Positions 1 through 9,733 of a DNA stretch of 64,000 nucleotides are shown here, piece by piece. Under the pieces are notes generated by a model that made no database searches, was not told where the DNA came from, and saw nothing but the letters and a program-made list of their open reading frames with translations. Positions within the stretch are counted from its first letter, which is position 1; the number at the start of each line of letters is the position of its first letter. The stretch is from an uncultured Chloroflexota bacterium (lineage in GTDB: Bacteria > Chloroflexota > Anaerolineae > Anaerolineales > Anaerolineaceae): contig CADACE010000003.1 in assembly GCA_902786265.1 (NCBI GenBank), positions 124,001 through 188,000 on the forward strand, written 5' to 3'. The position numbers were made by a program, and so were the translations under genes.

Positions 1-92
1 CAAACAACATGATGCGCGTAAACGAATGGGGAAACATCCTCCGGATGATATTGTGCACTGGCTTTTTCATATAATATGTCCCAGATATCCAT
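1..92 (-). CDS. N-terminus of a probable cytidine deaminase-like protein (partial)
   Basis: Only the first 30 or so codons are in the window; the gene continues past the left edge. The ATG at 92 follows a GGAAAGG ribosome-binding site at about 8 bases. The visible peptide starts MDIWDILYEKASAQYHPEDV and continues SPFVYAHHVV. It resembles the N-terminus of small cytidine/blasticidin-type deaminases, which would deaminate cytidine to uridine in pyrimidine salvage. The family call is from memory of the N-terminal pattern only, because the zinc-binding motifs lie outside the window. It follows the esterase gene on the same strand after about 60 bases. A pyrimidine-salvage role would fit the nearby upp gene. 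Confidence 0.4.
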   Translation of the reverse strand, partial: MDIWDILYEKASAQYHPEDVSPFVYAHHVV

Positions 93-154
93 AGGTCTGC
101 CTTTCCAAAATTAATGGATTTCATTGGCTGTTTGTAACATCAGCGTTTTTTGAA

Positions 155-1048
155 TCACGGTACCGCCTCATCGAAAAAAGCAAGGATCAGCCGGTTGGTA
201 TCAATACCATTCAGCTTTTGATCCGGCCAGGAATGACGTCCGTCTTTGACAAGAAGATGCCAGACCCGGTTAGGTGACTGTTCCCCGCTGCACTTGCTGA
301 GTACGGAACCGCTGCCTATCTCCTCCGAAACACAGTGATCAAGACTGTTTGAATCTGCCCAATATGACATCACATCCTCAATGGCAGGATCCTTTGCGTG
401 AGCCGCACTTCCATCGCTGTTTTTCGGGACAACATCGTCCTTTTCACCGCTTATCTGAAAGAAACTGATATCATTGACTTCTTTCCGGGCATCCCATATT
501 TTCACAGGCATCAGCCCCGCCACGCTGACAAAGGCTGAAAAAGTATCGGCAGCCTCCATCGCAAGACGGTGGACCATGAAAGCACCGTTTGAAAAACCGA
601 CGGCAAAAGTTCTTTTCCTGTCAAGTGAATATTCCCGCTGCAGATATTCGGCAAGTGAAACCAGAAACGCCACATCGTCGTTTCCGCCGGCCGCGATCCC
701 GGAATTCCATCCGACTGAAGAGAGAGGGTCATTCGGATTCCGCGCTCCGGTAACATAGACGACCGCATATCCAAGTTCATTTGCTTCCCGTTCAAAATGG
801 ACGGTATTTCGGAAGCTTTCCGCCGAATTTCCGTAACCATGGAGCATGAAAACAAGCGGAGCTCCGTCAATATTCTCCGGAAAATCCAATATAAAATTAT
901 GCTTTATGCCGTCAAATCTGCAGGAAAACCTGTTATCTTTCACATGCTCCACGTCCGATAAAACTCCGGTTGAATCATACGCCTGAACATGTCCGATAAA
1001 AAACAGGGAGACCAGCAAAAGGAACGCCAAAATTTTACAGGATTTCAT
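155..1048 (-). CDS. Secreted alpha/beta-hydrolase esterase (LpqC / PHB depolymerase-feruloyl esterase family)
   Basis: This 297-residue protein has a clear signal peptide (residues 1-23, ending HVQA), so it is exported. The oxyanion loop is in LVFMLHGYGNS (near residue 68). The nucleophile elbow GFSNGAF (serine near 153) fits G-x-S-x-G. The late GRHSWP supplies the histidine, and an acid residue probably lies in SGEKDDVV. Family members hydrolyse carboxylic esters such as short polyhydroxyalkanoates or feruloyl-polysaccharide links; the substrate here cannot be assigned. It lies upstream of the partial deaminase on the same strand. Cysteines in the second half (DHCVSE, SKCSGE) may form a disulfide, in keeping with export. 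Confidence 0.8.
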   Translation of the reverse strand: MKSCKILAFLLLVSLFFIGHVQAYDSTGVLSDVEHVKDNRFSCRFDGIKHNFILDFPENIDGAPLVFMLHGYGNSAESFRNTVHFEREANELGYAVVYVTGARNPNDPLSSVGWNSGIAAGGNDDVAFLVSLAEYLQREYSLDRKRTFAVGFSNGAFMVHRLAMEAADTFSAFVSVAGLMPVKIWDARKEVNDISFFQISGEKDDVVPKNSDGSAAHAKDPAIEDVMSYWADSNSLDHCVSEEIGSGSVLSKCSGEQSPNRVWHLLVKDGRHSWPDQKLNGIDTNRLILAFFDEAVP

Positions 1049-1539
1049 GTCTTACTCCGCTTTGCCAAAGTTCACTCGTCGTCAGGCTTCTGACCGTCAT
1101 GCGCTTTCCAGGCACATTCCGTGAGCCGCATCTCTGTGAAAACAGCTGTAAAAGAGGAATCTTCCGGGCTGCGGTTCAGTCGTGATTTTAACCCGCTCCC
1201 GTTCTATGCTGTAATGCTGCGGTTCTCTTGTCCAAAGTAACCGGTCTGTGATATTCATAATGCTCCTGTTTACAATATTCCATCGATTCCTGTATAAGTT
1301 TACGGGATCATGTCAGAAGTATTTTTCAGTCATTTGTATCCGATTCCCCAATACAGGGGCTTTCACCAACAGCCATTTTATTGAAAGAAACAGGATGTCC
1401 GATACAAAAGGATCACCCTGTTTTTATAAAAACGATATGATGGAACAATCTCCTGCTTCAAAGATGCTTGAGAGTGTATCCGGTTTTCGGCTTCAGTCAA
1501 ACGGCTTTATTTGCTGCGAACCTTACTGTCTGCCCCGTG
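1049..1539. other. Intergenic stretch without a supported gene
   Basis: About 490 bases lie between the esterase start and the upp stop. Short open frames exist on the plus strand, but they run into the antisense of upp and lack ribosome-binding sites. The stretch presumably holds the esterase promoter and the 3' end of upp. I see no convincing hairpin terminator or RNA gene. Confidence 0.5.
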
Positions 1540-2175
1540 TCAGAACAAATCCACAGTACCGAACTGCCTGTCGCCCGCGTCTCCGAGTCCGGGCAGGATG
1601 TAGCCATGCTCATTGAGCTTCTCATCAATAGCCGCCAGATGGATGTCAATATCGGGGTGTGCTTCATGCAAAGCCTTGATGCCTTCCGGAGCGCCGATCA
1701 ATCCAACAAAGCGGATACTCTTTGCTCCCCACTTTTTCAGGATATCAGCGACCGCGATCGCGGAACCGCCGGTGGCAAGCATCGGGTCCAAAATCAGGCA
1801 ATGGTCAACCGTTCGATAATTCGCCAGTTTGTTGTAGTACTCAACCGGCTGCAGCGTTTCTTCATTCCGGTAGAGACCGATATGCAAAACGCAGGCATTC
1901 GGGATCAAATTCCAGATGCCGTCCACCATTCCCAAACCGGCACGCAGTATCGGGATCAGTGCAATTTTTTCAGCCAGGACTTTTGTTTCTGTTTTCATCA
2001 GAGGGGTTTCGATCACTTTTGATACAAGCGGCAGATCCCGCGTCGCTTCATAACATAACAGCGTTCCCAGTTCACTGACCAGTGAACGGAATTCATTCGG
2101 TTTTGTGTTTTTGTCACGTAAAATTGATAATTTATGTTGAATTAATGGGTGATTCGAGACGATCGTATTCGGCAT
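1540..2175 (-). CDS. upp: Uracil phosphoribosyltransferase
   Basis: This 211-residue protein has the usual Upp length and matches the family end to end. It begins [20 protein letters not shown], has the PRPP-binding loop [13 protein letters not shown] (near residues 127-139), and ends with the uracil-binding [10 protein letters not shown]. It converts uracil and PRPP to UMP in the cytosol for pyrimidine salvage. The ATG at 2175 is preceded by a good GGAGG. It is a single gene, separated from the M20 hydrolase upstream by a terminator hairpin at 2274-2300. Nothing looks broken. Confidence 0.97.
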   Translation of the reverse strand: MPNTIVSNHPLIQHKLSILRDKNTKPNEFRSLVSELGTLLCYEATRDLPLVSKVIETPLMKTETKVLAEKIALIPILRAGLGMVDGIWNLIPNACVLHIGLYRNEETLQPVEYYNKLANYRTVDHCLILDPMLATGGSAIAVADILKKWGAKSIRFVGLIGAPEGIKALHEAHPDIDIHLAAIDEKLNEHGYILPGLGDAGDRQFGTVDLF

Positions 2176-2263
2176 GATTCCTCCAGATTTTTTGATTCTT
2201 CGCAGTTTCTTACAATTTTACCATTTTTTATATTCAAATCGCCCAGACTTTTTGTATTCTTCC

Positions 2264-2300
2264 AAACAAAATACAGCCGCCCGGTTTTACCGGACGGCTG
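2264..2300 (-). terminator. Rho-independent terminator of the M20 amidohydrolase gene
   Basis: On the minus strand a stem AGCCGTCCGG / CCGGGCGGCT with a TAAAA loop is followed by GTATTTTGTTT. It lies 35 bases past the stop codon of the gene at 2335-3777. Confidence 0.8.
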
Positions 2301-2334
2301 ATCAAAGAAAAAACTGTTATGAAGAACTGAGATA

Positions 2335-3777
2335 TTAGTACGTCTCAATAGGAGGCTGAATATAATCCGGAAGCGGACAGACATATTTTCCGCCGTTTTT
2401 CTTCAGAAGTTCCTTTTTCGCTTTTTCGATCAGTTCCGGCTGTTCCATTGTGCGGATCGCAGCGAGTGTCATCACCTCAGCTGCACGGATCATTCCCTTG
2501 AAGCCGATCGGTGAGCAGGAGAAAGCGGTGTTCTGCCAGGTATGTCCGACATTGCCCAGACACGCGGTGGCAACATTCAGCTCAACGGTCGGGGTCGCGT
2601 AACCGACATCACCGACATCCGTAGAACCGGACTCATAACGGTTGTCTTTCGGGTCAAAAGGATGCACAGTGCTGTCGAGAGGTCTGCGCATAATTTTTTC
2701 AAGATCTTCATCGCCGAAAATTTCGGCAAGATCCTCAAATACGGTCAGCTGCGTCTGCTTGGGATAACTCCTGAGCATATCGGAAGCCAGCTTATAATCT
2801 CCTTCACTCCATTCCGGAGCGCCGAATTCTTTCAGGCATTCATCCATAACAACGGCTAATGTTTTATTCGGAGTATAATCCGAAAAAGCCATTGCGATTT
2901 CATATTTCATTTTCGTACCGGTCATCAGCGCAGCGCCTTTGGCAATATCCGTCACCCGGGTGAACAGTTCCTTCATCTGTTTGACCTTCGGCGCTCTGAC
3001 TTCATATTTGATGACCGCGTGCGCCTGTACGACGTTCGGCGCAGTGCCGCCGGCATCGGAATATGCATAATGAACACGGGCTTCATCGATCATATGCTCC
3101 CGCAGGTAGTTGACACCCACATTCATCAATTCGCAGGCGTCCAGAGCGGAACGGCCGAGATGCGGTGCGCCGCCCGCGTGAGAAGCGATCCCGTCAAAAA
3201 TAAAGTTAGCACCCATGATCGCCACACTGCTCCGGGAGGAGACCCGGTTCAGGTATGCGGGATGCCAGGTATAGGCAAAATCGACATTATCAAAATATCC
3301 GGCCCGGGCGATAAATTGTTTGGAACCGGCTCCTTCTTCCGCAGGACAGCCAAAGAGGATCACCGTACCGTCCAGATTATTTTTCACCAGATAATCCTTC
3401 GTGGCAACCGCAGCCAGCCAGGCACCGGAACCAAGCAGGTTATGACCGCACCCATGTCCGGAACCGCCGGGTTCAATGGGACATTGTTCCGCTTTTGCCG
3501 CTTCCTGGCTGAGTCCGTCCAATGCGTCATATTCCGCAAGAAAACCCATCACAGGTTTGCCACTGCCGCATTTATAAGTCGCGGTAAAGGCTGTCGGGAT
3601 ATCGGCGATGCCGAGATCAACCGTGAACCCTTCCTTCTGAATAGCGTCGACCATTGCTGCGGCAGACTGTGTCTCTTTATATGCGAGTTCAGCAAATTTC
3701 CAGATTTGCTTTGCCAGCGTTACCGCCGTTTCTGATTTTGCGGCTACCAGATTTTTTACTTCTTCTTTTTGACCCAT
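2335..3777 (-). CDS. M20 family amidohydrolase, AbgB-like
   Basis: This metallo-amidohydrolase of about 480 residues has the length and pattern of AbgB, the p-aminobenzoyl-glutamate hydrolase B subunit. The metal-binding segment is GSGHGCGHNLLGSG (near residue 113), followed by CPAEEGAGSK with its catalytic glutamates and AYTWHPAYLN. The dimerisation-domain signature ASHAGGAPHLGRSALDA comes later. Such enzymes hydrolyse N-acyl or peptide amide bonds in the cytosol; the true substrate is unknown. The frame can be opened at a GTG at 3783, but the ATG at 3777 has GGAG five bases upstream and is preferred. It sits beside an amino-acid ABC transporter on the same strand, which suggests that the transporter's substrate or a derivative is cleaved by this enzyme (inference). 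Confidence 0.88.
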   Translation of the reverse strand: MGQKEEVKNLVAAKSETAVTLAKQIWKFAELAYKETQSAAAMVDAIQKEGFTVDLGIADIPTAFTATYKCGSGKPVMGFLAEYDALDGLSQEAAKAEQCPIEPGGSGHGCGHNLLGSGAWLAAVATKDYLVKNNLDGTVILFGCPAEEGAGSKQFIARAGYFDNVDFAYTWHPAYLNRVSSRSSVAIMGANFIFDGIASHAGGAPHLGRSALDACELMNVGVNYLREHMIDEARVHYAYSDAGGTAPNVVQAHAVIKYEVRAPKVKQMKELFTRVTDIAKGAALMTGTKMKYEIAMAFSDYTPNKTLAVVMDECLKEFGAPEWSEGDYKLASDMLRSYPKQTQLTVFEDLAEIFGDEDLEKIMRRPLDSTVHPFDPKDNRYESGSTDVGDVGYATPTVELNVATACLGNVGHTWQNTAFSCSPIGFKGMIRAAEVMTLAAIRTMEQPELIEKAKKELLKKNGGKYVCPLPDYIQPPIETY

Positions 3778-3888
3778 ATTCACTCCGTTTTACATAAGCA
3801 GTAAATTTAGCATTCAGATTCTTCAGGATAAAAGCAGAAATGCTGTTACCCTTAACTTCACTCTTTGCACTTCACTCTGTTAACTGTA

Positions 3889-4623
3889 TTAAAGGACCTG
3901 GCTCAGGAAGCGGATCGTTTCCGGTGCCTGCGGACAGGTGAAGATCGTCTCCGGATTTCCCTCCTCCGTGATAATTCCGTTGCAGATGAAAAGGACCCTG
4001 TCGGATATTTCACGGGCGAAAGCCATTTCATGCGTTACCACCAGCGTCGTCATGCCTGATTTTGCCAGATCCCGGATCACATTCAGCACTTCCTTCACCA
4101 TTTCCGGATCCAAAGCGCTTGTAGGCTCATCAAAGAGCATTACATCCGGATGCATCGCCAGTGCACGCACGATCGAAAGACGCTGTTTTTGGCCGCCGGA
4201 AAGTTTACGCGGGTATTCTTTCGCTTTGTCTTCAAGTCCGACACGTATCAGGAGCGACATTGCCTCTTCTTCCGCGTCTTTTTTGGCGATTTTTTTCTCA
4301 AGCGTCGGCGCCAGGGTAATGTTATCCAGCACCGTCATGTTCGGAAAGACATTGAAGTTCTGGAACACCATGCCGATCTTCTGCCGGTACTTGCTGATAT
4401 TTTTCTGCTGCGTCATGATGTCGGTTCCTTCGAAGTAGATTTTCCCTTCATCCGGTATCTCCAGCAGGTTCAGGCAGCGCAGAAAGGTTGATTTACCGCC
4501 GCCGGAAGGCCCGATGATCGAAATTACTTCTCCCTTCATCACCGAAAGGTCGATGCCTTTCAGAACTTCCAGTTTGCCGAAGTTTTTCTTCAGATTTTCA
4601 GTACGGATAATTTCGTCAGTCAC
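3889..4623 (-). CDS. Polar amino-acid ABC transporter, ATP-binding protein (GlnQ-like)
   Basis: This 244-residue ABC ATPase has Walker [10 protein letters not shown] (near residue 39), Q-loop [14 protein letters not shown], signature LSGGQKQR, Walker [15 protein letters not shown] and the H-loop VVTHEMAF. This is the standard arrangement for the GlnQ/HisP class that energises uptake of polar amino acids. Translation appears to start at a GTG (4623) overlapping the permease stop by 8 bases, which indicates translational coupling. The protein acts on the inner face of the membrane with the permease encoded just upstream. Confidence 0.95.
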   Translation of the reverse strand: MTDEIIRTENLKKNFGKLEVLKGIDLSVMKGEVISIIGPSGGGKSTFLRCLNLLEIPDEGKIYFEGTDIMTQQKNISKYRQKIGMVFQNFNVFPNMTVLDNITLAPTLEKKIAKKDAEEEAMSLLIRVGLEDKAKEYPRKLSGGQKQRLSIVRALAMHPDVMLFDEPTSALDPEMVKEVLNVIRDLAKSGMTTLVVTHEMAFAREISDRVLFICNGIITEEGNPETIFTCPQAPETIRFLSQVL

Positions 4624-5275
4624 TGATCGTTAATCTCCTTTCGAGCAATACAAGCAGTTTGGACAGGACAAAATTGAGAACAAAATAGATTATACCCACA
4701 ATTGTCAAAGATTCAAGAGCCAGAAATGTTGCGGATTGGACAGTACGCTGGCTGGTCATCAGTTCTCCGACAAAGAACACGGATGCCAGAGAAGTACCTT
4801 TCACTGTAGAAATAAACTCATTACAGAGAGCCGGAAGGATGTTTTTCACTGCCTGGGGCAGAATGACCCTGGTCATTACATTTGTTTCGGTGAGTCCGAT
4901 ACTGCGGGCAGCTTCCCACTGTCCTTTGTCTACCGCGTTGATCCCGGCCCGGATGATTTCGGAGATATAAGCTGAAGCATTCACGATCAGAGCGGTCAGG
5001 ATGCATTGCGTATCGGTCAGTTCAAAGGGCACCAGTTTCGGCAGACCGATCCAGAAAAAGTAAAGCTGGAGCAGGATCGGTGTCCCGCGCAGGATCTCTA
5101 TGTAGATATCAGCGACACCCCGCAGGATCTTTGACTTTCCCATATGCAGCAGTGCGACAAACATCCCGAGCAGTGTTCCGAAAAAGACCGTCAGCGCGGA
5201 GAGCCATAAAGTACCGCCCAGACCCTTCCAAAACGTCATGTAATACATATTCCAGAGCCGAATGATTTTTTCCAA
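4616..5275 (-). CDS. Polar amino-acid ABC transporter, permease
   Basis: This 219-residue membrane protein of the HisMQ/GlnP class has a first transmembrane helix near residues 15-40. The EAA-type loop is [22 protein letters not shown] (near residues 138-160). The stretch [17 protein letters not shown] is typical of the family. The best start is TTG at 5275 with AAGGAG nine bases upstream. It lies between the binding-protein and ATPase genes in one operon. A single permease gene implies a homodimer. The substrate is not predictable beyond a polar amino acid. Confidence 0.94.
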   Translation of the reverse strand: MEKIIRLWNMYYMTFWKGLGGTLWLSALTVFFGTLLGMFVALLHMGKSKILRGVADIYIEILRGTPILLQLYFFWIGLPKLVPFELTDTQCILTALIVNASAYISEIIRAGINAVDKGQWEAARSIGLTETNVMTRVILPQAVKNILPALCNEFISTVKGTSLASVFFVGELMTSQRTVQSATFLALESLTIVGIIYFVLNFVLSKLLVLLERRLTISD

Positions 5276-5382
5276 ACCTGATCTCCTTTATCCCAACTTA
5301 CTTTCTGACAGTTTCCGTTATATTGCTTCCGAACAGATTTCCCGGCAGCCCGGTACCGGGAAATCCGCTAATCATTCTTTGA

Positions 5383-6225
5383 TCAATTGTTTTCCAGGCC
5401 AAGGGTCTTGGCATATTCAACGTATTCGTTTCTCCATTCGATATACTGACCGGATTCAAGGATATCGTCGATGACACCGTTGATCACTTCCATCAGGGAT
5501 TCAGTTCCGTCCATCGGGCATGCGATGACTGTACCTTCTTCCTCTTCTTTCACATCGAATTTGAAACTTGTGGTGGAAAGTCCGCCGTTCGCTTCCGCGT
5601 ACAGTTTACCGGATGAGATCGCGGTGATGCAGACGTCAGCCTTATTCTCGGAAACAGCCAGGTAAGCGTCAGTCATGTTCGCGACTAGCTTGAAGTTCTT
5701 GGCGTTGTTGCAGTATTTGTTATAAAGGCCTTCCTGGTAAGAACCGGACTGGGTGATAACGGTGGCGTTTGCAAGATCTTCAATGGAAGTATATTTGTCA
5801 ACATCTTCTTCGCGGACAAGGAAGCCGTATCCGTCATCCTCGCTTGATTCCGAATAATAATACCCCTTGGAAAGGCGCATCGCCATAGCCCGCTGTTCGT
5901 TATAAGCGATCGCGGAGATCGCCATGTCGCATTTTCCGGAGGCGGTACCCGCCAGCACTGCGGAGAAATCCAGCGGATTGAGCTTCAATTCAACACCGAT
6001 CGTATCAGCGATCAGCTGCGCAAGTTCGATATCTGAACCGACGTACTGTTCATCACCGGTTTTGTTCGGGTCAATGAATTCGTTCGGAGCCCAGTAGGGT
6101 TCAGTGCAAAATTCGATATAACCTTTTTCCTTGATCTGCTCCAGGCGGTCACCTTTAGCCATAGCAGGAACAACAACAGCCATCATCAGGACAGCGACGA
6201 TAAGAATGGATAACAGTTTTTTCAT
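5383..6225 (-). CDS. Polar amino-acid ABC transporter, substrate-binding protein
   Basis: This 280-residue family-3 solute-binding protein has signal peptide MKKLLSILIVAVLMMAVVVP with probable cleavage after AMA. It continues IKEKGYIEFCTEPYWAPNEF and VGSDIELAQLIADTIGVELK, the family signature, and ends in the usual second lobe. No cysteine lies at the end of the signal peptide, so there is no lipobox. That is unusual for a monoderm-type binding protein and suggests a freely secreted, periplasmic or differently tethered protein. It is first in the transporter operon and is preceded by a promoter with a palindromic operator at 6281-6309. Confidence 0.95.
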   Translation of the reverse strand: MKKLLSILIVAVLMMAVVVPAMAKGDRLEQIKEKGYIEFCTEPYWAPNEFIDPNKTGDEQYVGSDIELAQLIADTIGVELKLNPLDFSAVLAGTASGKCDMAISAIAYNEQRAMAMRLSKGYYYSESSEDDGYGFLVREEDVDKYTSIEDLANATVITQSGSYQEGLYNKYCNNAKNFKLVANMTDAYLAVSENKADVCITAISSGKLYAEANGGLSTTSFKFDVKEEEEGTVIACPMDGTESLMEVINGVIDDILESGQYIEWRNEYVEYAKTLGLENN

Positions 6226-6280
6226 AATAACACCTCTCTTTTTTTGTATCTCGCGATACTTTATTTTCTAAGTTGCTTTC

Positions 6281-6309
6281 ATTATATCACTTTATCATGA
6301 TAAAGCAAT
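6281..6309 (-). promoter_or_regulatory. Promoter with palindromic operator of the amino-acid transporter operon
   Basis: On the minus strand, TATAAT (6286-6281) lies 16 bases downstream of TTGCTT (6308-6303). The spacer is almost filled by the perfect 16-bp palindrome CTTTATCATGATAAAG (6290-6305). A wider 10-bp inverted pair (ATCACTTTAT / ATAAAGTGAT) encloses it. A dimeric repressor bound here would block RNA polymerase. The regulator is not encoded nearby. Confidence 0.6.
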
Positions 6310-6479
6310 AAAGTGATGAAATTTGTGACATTTAATTTTTTTGATTTTTTATACAGAAATTTCAGCTTCAAAAACCTCATTCTCTGCTAAAATAGAATGA
6401 AAGTAATCATTATTTATTTTTCTTCTTTACCCGCTTTTTCTGAAGTGAAACAAAAAGAAGAGAAAGGAACGGATAGGGC

Positions 6480-8354
6480 TTGGATCTTTCGGATCTGGCA
6501 GCTTATGCCGAAGAGAAATATCAGATCCGGGAACAGTTCAAATGGGCTGATTTTCCCGGCTTTTCGGTATTGGCTGAACCATTCACCGGCAAATGGGCTG
6601 CCCTGCTGATGCGGCTGCATGATGCGGAAACCGGCAGGGATATCCAGCGCTGCGATATTAAATGCGGCATTCACACCCTTACGGAAATCAATGAACCGTA
6701 TCTGACAACGCCCTTCCGTATGAAAGGCGATAAATGGGTCGGCGTTGCCATTGATGAACGCACGCAGGCAGATGTTGTATACCGCCTTTTCGACCGTGCC
6801 GTTTATTACGGCGAACAGCGCGGATATACACTTGTGCTTGATAATACACCTCAGCAAAACTCTGCCGGCAGCTATCAGGAAACCGCCCTTCCGCTTTCAG
6901 GCTCCTCCCGTTATTCACCCGATTCGGATATCCCGGAAAAGATCCTGCAAATGATGAAGATGTACCGTTACGGGGATGGTTCTTTCCAGCAAAAATGCAA
7001 AAACTTTTTCCGGCAGGGAAAGTTTATGGAGGATTACGAAGACGATAAGCCCTGGAACGGCAGTTTTCTTCATTATTTTCCCACATATCATGACCTGAGT
7101 ACAGAACAGCTGCGCGGTTATTTCACCTGGCGTTCAAATATCAGAAAGGGAAACTGGCAGCCGGTCGCCCCGTCACTTTCCTATATTTATATATATGAAC
7201 TCCTCAACGGTATCGGAGCGGATTCTGCGGAAGACAGTCTTCGGAAAATGAAAGCCTTTGAGAAAAACTATCTTGACACGGGCCTGGGTGATGAAGATAC
7301 CCGCAGGAACCTGCGCCACTGGATGCTGGAATTCGCTGTTATCAATAAGCTGCCTGCTGAAACAGCAAGGCAATACGCGGAGCCGGAAACACTTTCGAAA
7401 GATGCATTCCTTATGATCCTACGGGATCCGAAAGAACACGGCGATGAAGAAATATTCAGTGCTTTAAATGCATTTACGGGAGAGAAATTATCTCAATCAC
7501 CCGTTATAACGAAAAACGAAGCAAAAGGGAAGCATCTTTTTGCTGAAGTCTGGCGATACGGTTCGCAGTTTTATTTCCAGAACAACAAAAATCTTTTCGT
7601 CTCCTGTTTCGGGAAGGAGAACCTTTACCACTGGTATCCGCTTGCCAATGCGGTCTATTTCTGGCAGGATCAAACCATGGCTGACAGCGAATTCATCCTG
7701 ACTGAATGCCGCAAATTCATCTGCCGCGGCGGCATGTGGATGGAGAAAAAGTTTGAGACGATCAGCTTCGAAAAGAAACGTTTCCAGGCACTGCTGCATG
7801 AGGCGGACAGGCTGCTGCGCAAATACCTGAACACAGGACACGCGCTGAAGCAGAAACCCGAGGAAGCCTGGGCCTCTCCCTATGCGGAAGCGGTTATAGA
7901 AATTGACCGCAGGGAAACCATCGAAGCAGCCAAACCGAAAATCAATATCGATCTCTCCGGTCTGGAAAAGATACGTAGGGATTCCCTGCAGACAAGGGAC
8001 AGCCTGCTGACAGAAGAAGAGCTCGCTGATGAGCGGGAAGCTGAACCGATCCCATCGGCGGAAGTCCCGGATACCTCATTGTCCGCACCGCGCGATTCTT
8101 TCATTCACGAGACGGTTAATGAACCTGTTTCTCCATTAAGTCCACTCTATGCACAGATTATTCAGATGCTTCTGCGGGGAGAATCTCCTGATGCGGTCAT
8201 CAGGGAACAACACCTAATCGCGTCTGTCATTACGGACAATATCAATGAACTGCTCTTCGATGAAATCGGGGATAATGTTCTGGAATGCGATGGCAGTACA
8301 ATAACCCTTGTAGAAGATTATAAAGAGGATATAATAAATATCCTTGGCGGATAA
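6480..8354 (+). CDS. MmcQ/YjbR-TerB-N-TerB-C fusion protein
   Basis: This 624-residue protein opens the three-gene operon. Residues 1 to about 115 (YAEEKYQIREQFKWADFPGF, then FRMKGDKWVGVAIDE) look like an MmcQ/YjbR domain, a small fold annotated as DNA-binding. Residues about 130-330 carry a TerB-N domain: FLHYFPTYHDLSTEQLRGYF, TWRSNIRKGNWQPVAPSLSY, then IYIYELLNGIG. The C-terminal 90 residues (PLYAQIIQMLLRG to EDYKEDIINILGG) resemble TerB-C. A proline/serine-rich linker precedes them. TerB-N and TerB-C proteins are linked by comparative genomics to DNA processing and stress systems. The start used is TTG at 6480, with AGAAAGGA upstream; this is the least certain point. A BrxD-like ATPase and a helicase follow after 47 bases. 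Confidence 0.75.
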   Translation: MDLSDLAAYAEEKYQIREQFKWADFPGFSVLAEPFTGKWAALLMRLHDAETGRDIQRCDIKCGIHTLTEINEPYLTTPFRMKGDKWVGVAIDERTQADVVYRLFDRAVYYGEQRGYTLVLDNTPQQNSAGSYQETALPLSGSSRYSPDSDIPEKILQMMKMYRYGDGSFQQKCKNFFRQGKFMEDYEDDKPWNGSFLHYFPTYHDLSTEQLRGYFTWRSNIRKGNWQPVAPSLSYIYIYELLNGIGADSAEDSLRKMKAFEKNYLDTGLGDEDTRRNLRHWMLEFAVINKLPAETARQYAEPETLSKDAFLMILRDPKEHGDEEIFSALNAFTGEKLSQSPVITKNEAKGKHLFAEVWRYGSQFYFQNNKNLFVSCFGKENLYHWYPLANAVYFWQDQTMADSEFILTECRKFICRGGMWMEKKFETISFEKKRFQALLHEADRLLRKYLNTGHALKQKPEEAWASPYAEAVIEIDRRETIEAAKPKINIDLSGLEKIRRDSLQTRDSLLTEEELADEREAEPIPSAEVPDTSLSAPRDSFIHETVNEPVSPLSPLYAQIIQMLLRGESPDAVIREQHLIASVITDNINELLFDEIGDNVLECDGSTITLVEDYKEDIINILGG

Positions 8355-8401
8355 TTCCATCCGCACAAATCAGGCTGCTGATATCTGCCCGGAGGGTTTG
8401 A

Positions 8402-9733
8402 ATGATTGACGAAAACAAAAGAATTCCGAAACGGATCGCACAGACGGTGCTCAATTCCCTGAAAGGAGGCGTTGTACCGCGTATCGGGCTGCCTTACATC
8501 ACGGTCGGACGGAAAAATGAGATCGAAGCACTCCTGCACGATGTGGAGATCATCTCCGAAGGCGGAGCTTCTTTCCGCTTTATCGTCGGCCGTTACGGTT
8601 CCGGGAAAAGTTTTCTGATCCAGACCATCCGTAATTACGTTATGGAACGCGGATTCATCGTCGCGGACGCGGATCTTTCGCCGGAACGCCGTCTCCAGGG
8701 TACCAAAGGACAGGGACTGGCCACCTACCGCGAATTGATCAGCAATCTTTCCACCAAAACAAAACCCGAAGGCGGTGCGCTGTCGCTGGTGCTGGACCGC
8801 TGGATCAACAACATTCAGGCAGAAGGCGCTCAGGAAAACGGGCTGATCCCGGGTGATCCGGCCCTGACGCAGGCGGTAGATAAAAAGATCTGGGCAGTCA
8901 CCTCTTCCATCAGCGAACTTGTCCATGGTTTTGAATTCGGCAGGCTTCTTTCAGCTTACTACCATGCTTATGTGGAAGGGAATGATGACCTGAAGATGAA
9001 AGTATTGCGCTGGTTCCGGGGTGAATATCCCACAAAACGGGACGCGAAGGAAGAGCTGGGCGTCAATATCATCATCACGGATGATGACTGGTATGACTAC
9101 CTGAAAATCTTCGCGGTCTTCTTCAGACTCGCCGGTTATACCGGCATAATGATCATGATCGACGAGCTCGTGAATATCTATAAGATCCCGAATACTATCA
9201 CCCGGCAGTATAACTATGAGAAAATGCTGACCATGTATAACGACACACTGCAGGGAAAAGCAAAATATCTCGGAATTATCATGGGTGCCACGCCGCAGGC
9301 TGTCGAGGATAAAAGGCGCGGGGTTTACAGCTATGAAGCCTTGCGTTCACGCCTGGCAGAAGGTAAATTTTCCCGTCCCGGCGCGCGGGATATGCTGGCG
9401 CCTGTCATCCGACTGGAAGCATTGACTGCCGAAGAAATGCTGGTGCTCTGCGAAAAACTGACCGCCATGCACGCGGGCCTTTATAATTATGATCCGAACC
9501 TCACCACCGATGACCTGGCAGACTTCATCAAAATCGAATACGGACGCATCGGTGCGGACCAAAACATCACCCCACGCGAAGTGATCCGCGACTTTATCGA
9601 GCTGCTGGACCTGATCTATCAGAATCCGACACTTCATATTAAAGATGTATTACAGTCCGATGAGTTTTCCTACGCGAAATCCGAAGCGGTTTCAGACAAT
9701 GTCACGGAAGATTACGCGGAATTCACCATATGA
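8402..9733 (+). CDS. BrxD-like P-loop ATPase (DUF2791 / BREX ATP-binding family)
   Basis: This 443-residue ATPase has Walker A GRYGSGKSF (residues 63-71) and Walker B MIMIDELVNIY (D254, E255), a separate RMLTMYNDT-like region, and ARDMLAPVIRLEALTAEEML near the C-terminus. This pattern and length match the DUF2791 family, called BrxD in type 2 BREX and usually encoded with the helicase BrxHI. The ATG at 8402 follows GGAGGG. The stop overlaps the helicase start as ATGA, so the two are co-translated. No BREX methyltransferase, phosphatase or PglW-like gene is present. The module therefore appears to be a stand-alone ATPase-helicase pair working with the TerB-domain protein (inference). Confidence 0.82.
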   Translation: MIDENKRIPKRIAQTVLNSLKGGVVPRIGLPYITVGRKNEIEALLHDVEIISEGGASFRFIVGRYGSGKSFLIQTIRNYVMERGFIVADADLSPERRLQGTKGQGLATYRELISNLSTKTKPEGGALSLVLDRWINNIQAEGAQENGLIPGDPALTQAVDKKIWAVTSSISELVHGFEFGRLLSAYYHAYVEGNDDLKMKVLRWFRGEYPTKRDAKEELGVNIIITDDDWYDYLKIFAVFFRLAGYTGIMIMIDELVNIYKIPNTITRQYNYEKMLTMYNDTLQGKAKYLGIIMGATPQAVEDKRRGVYSYEALRSRLAEGKFSRPGARDMLAPVIRLEALTAEEMLVLCEKLTAMHAGLYNYDPNLTTDDLADFIKIEYGRIGADQNITPREVIRDFIELLDLIYQNPTLHIKDVLQSDEFSYAKSEAVSDNVTEDYAEFTI

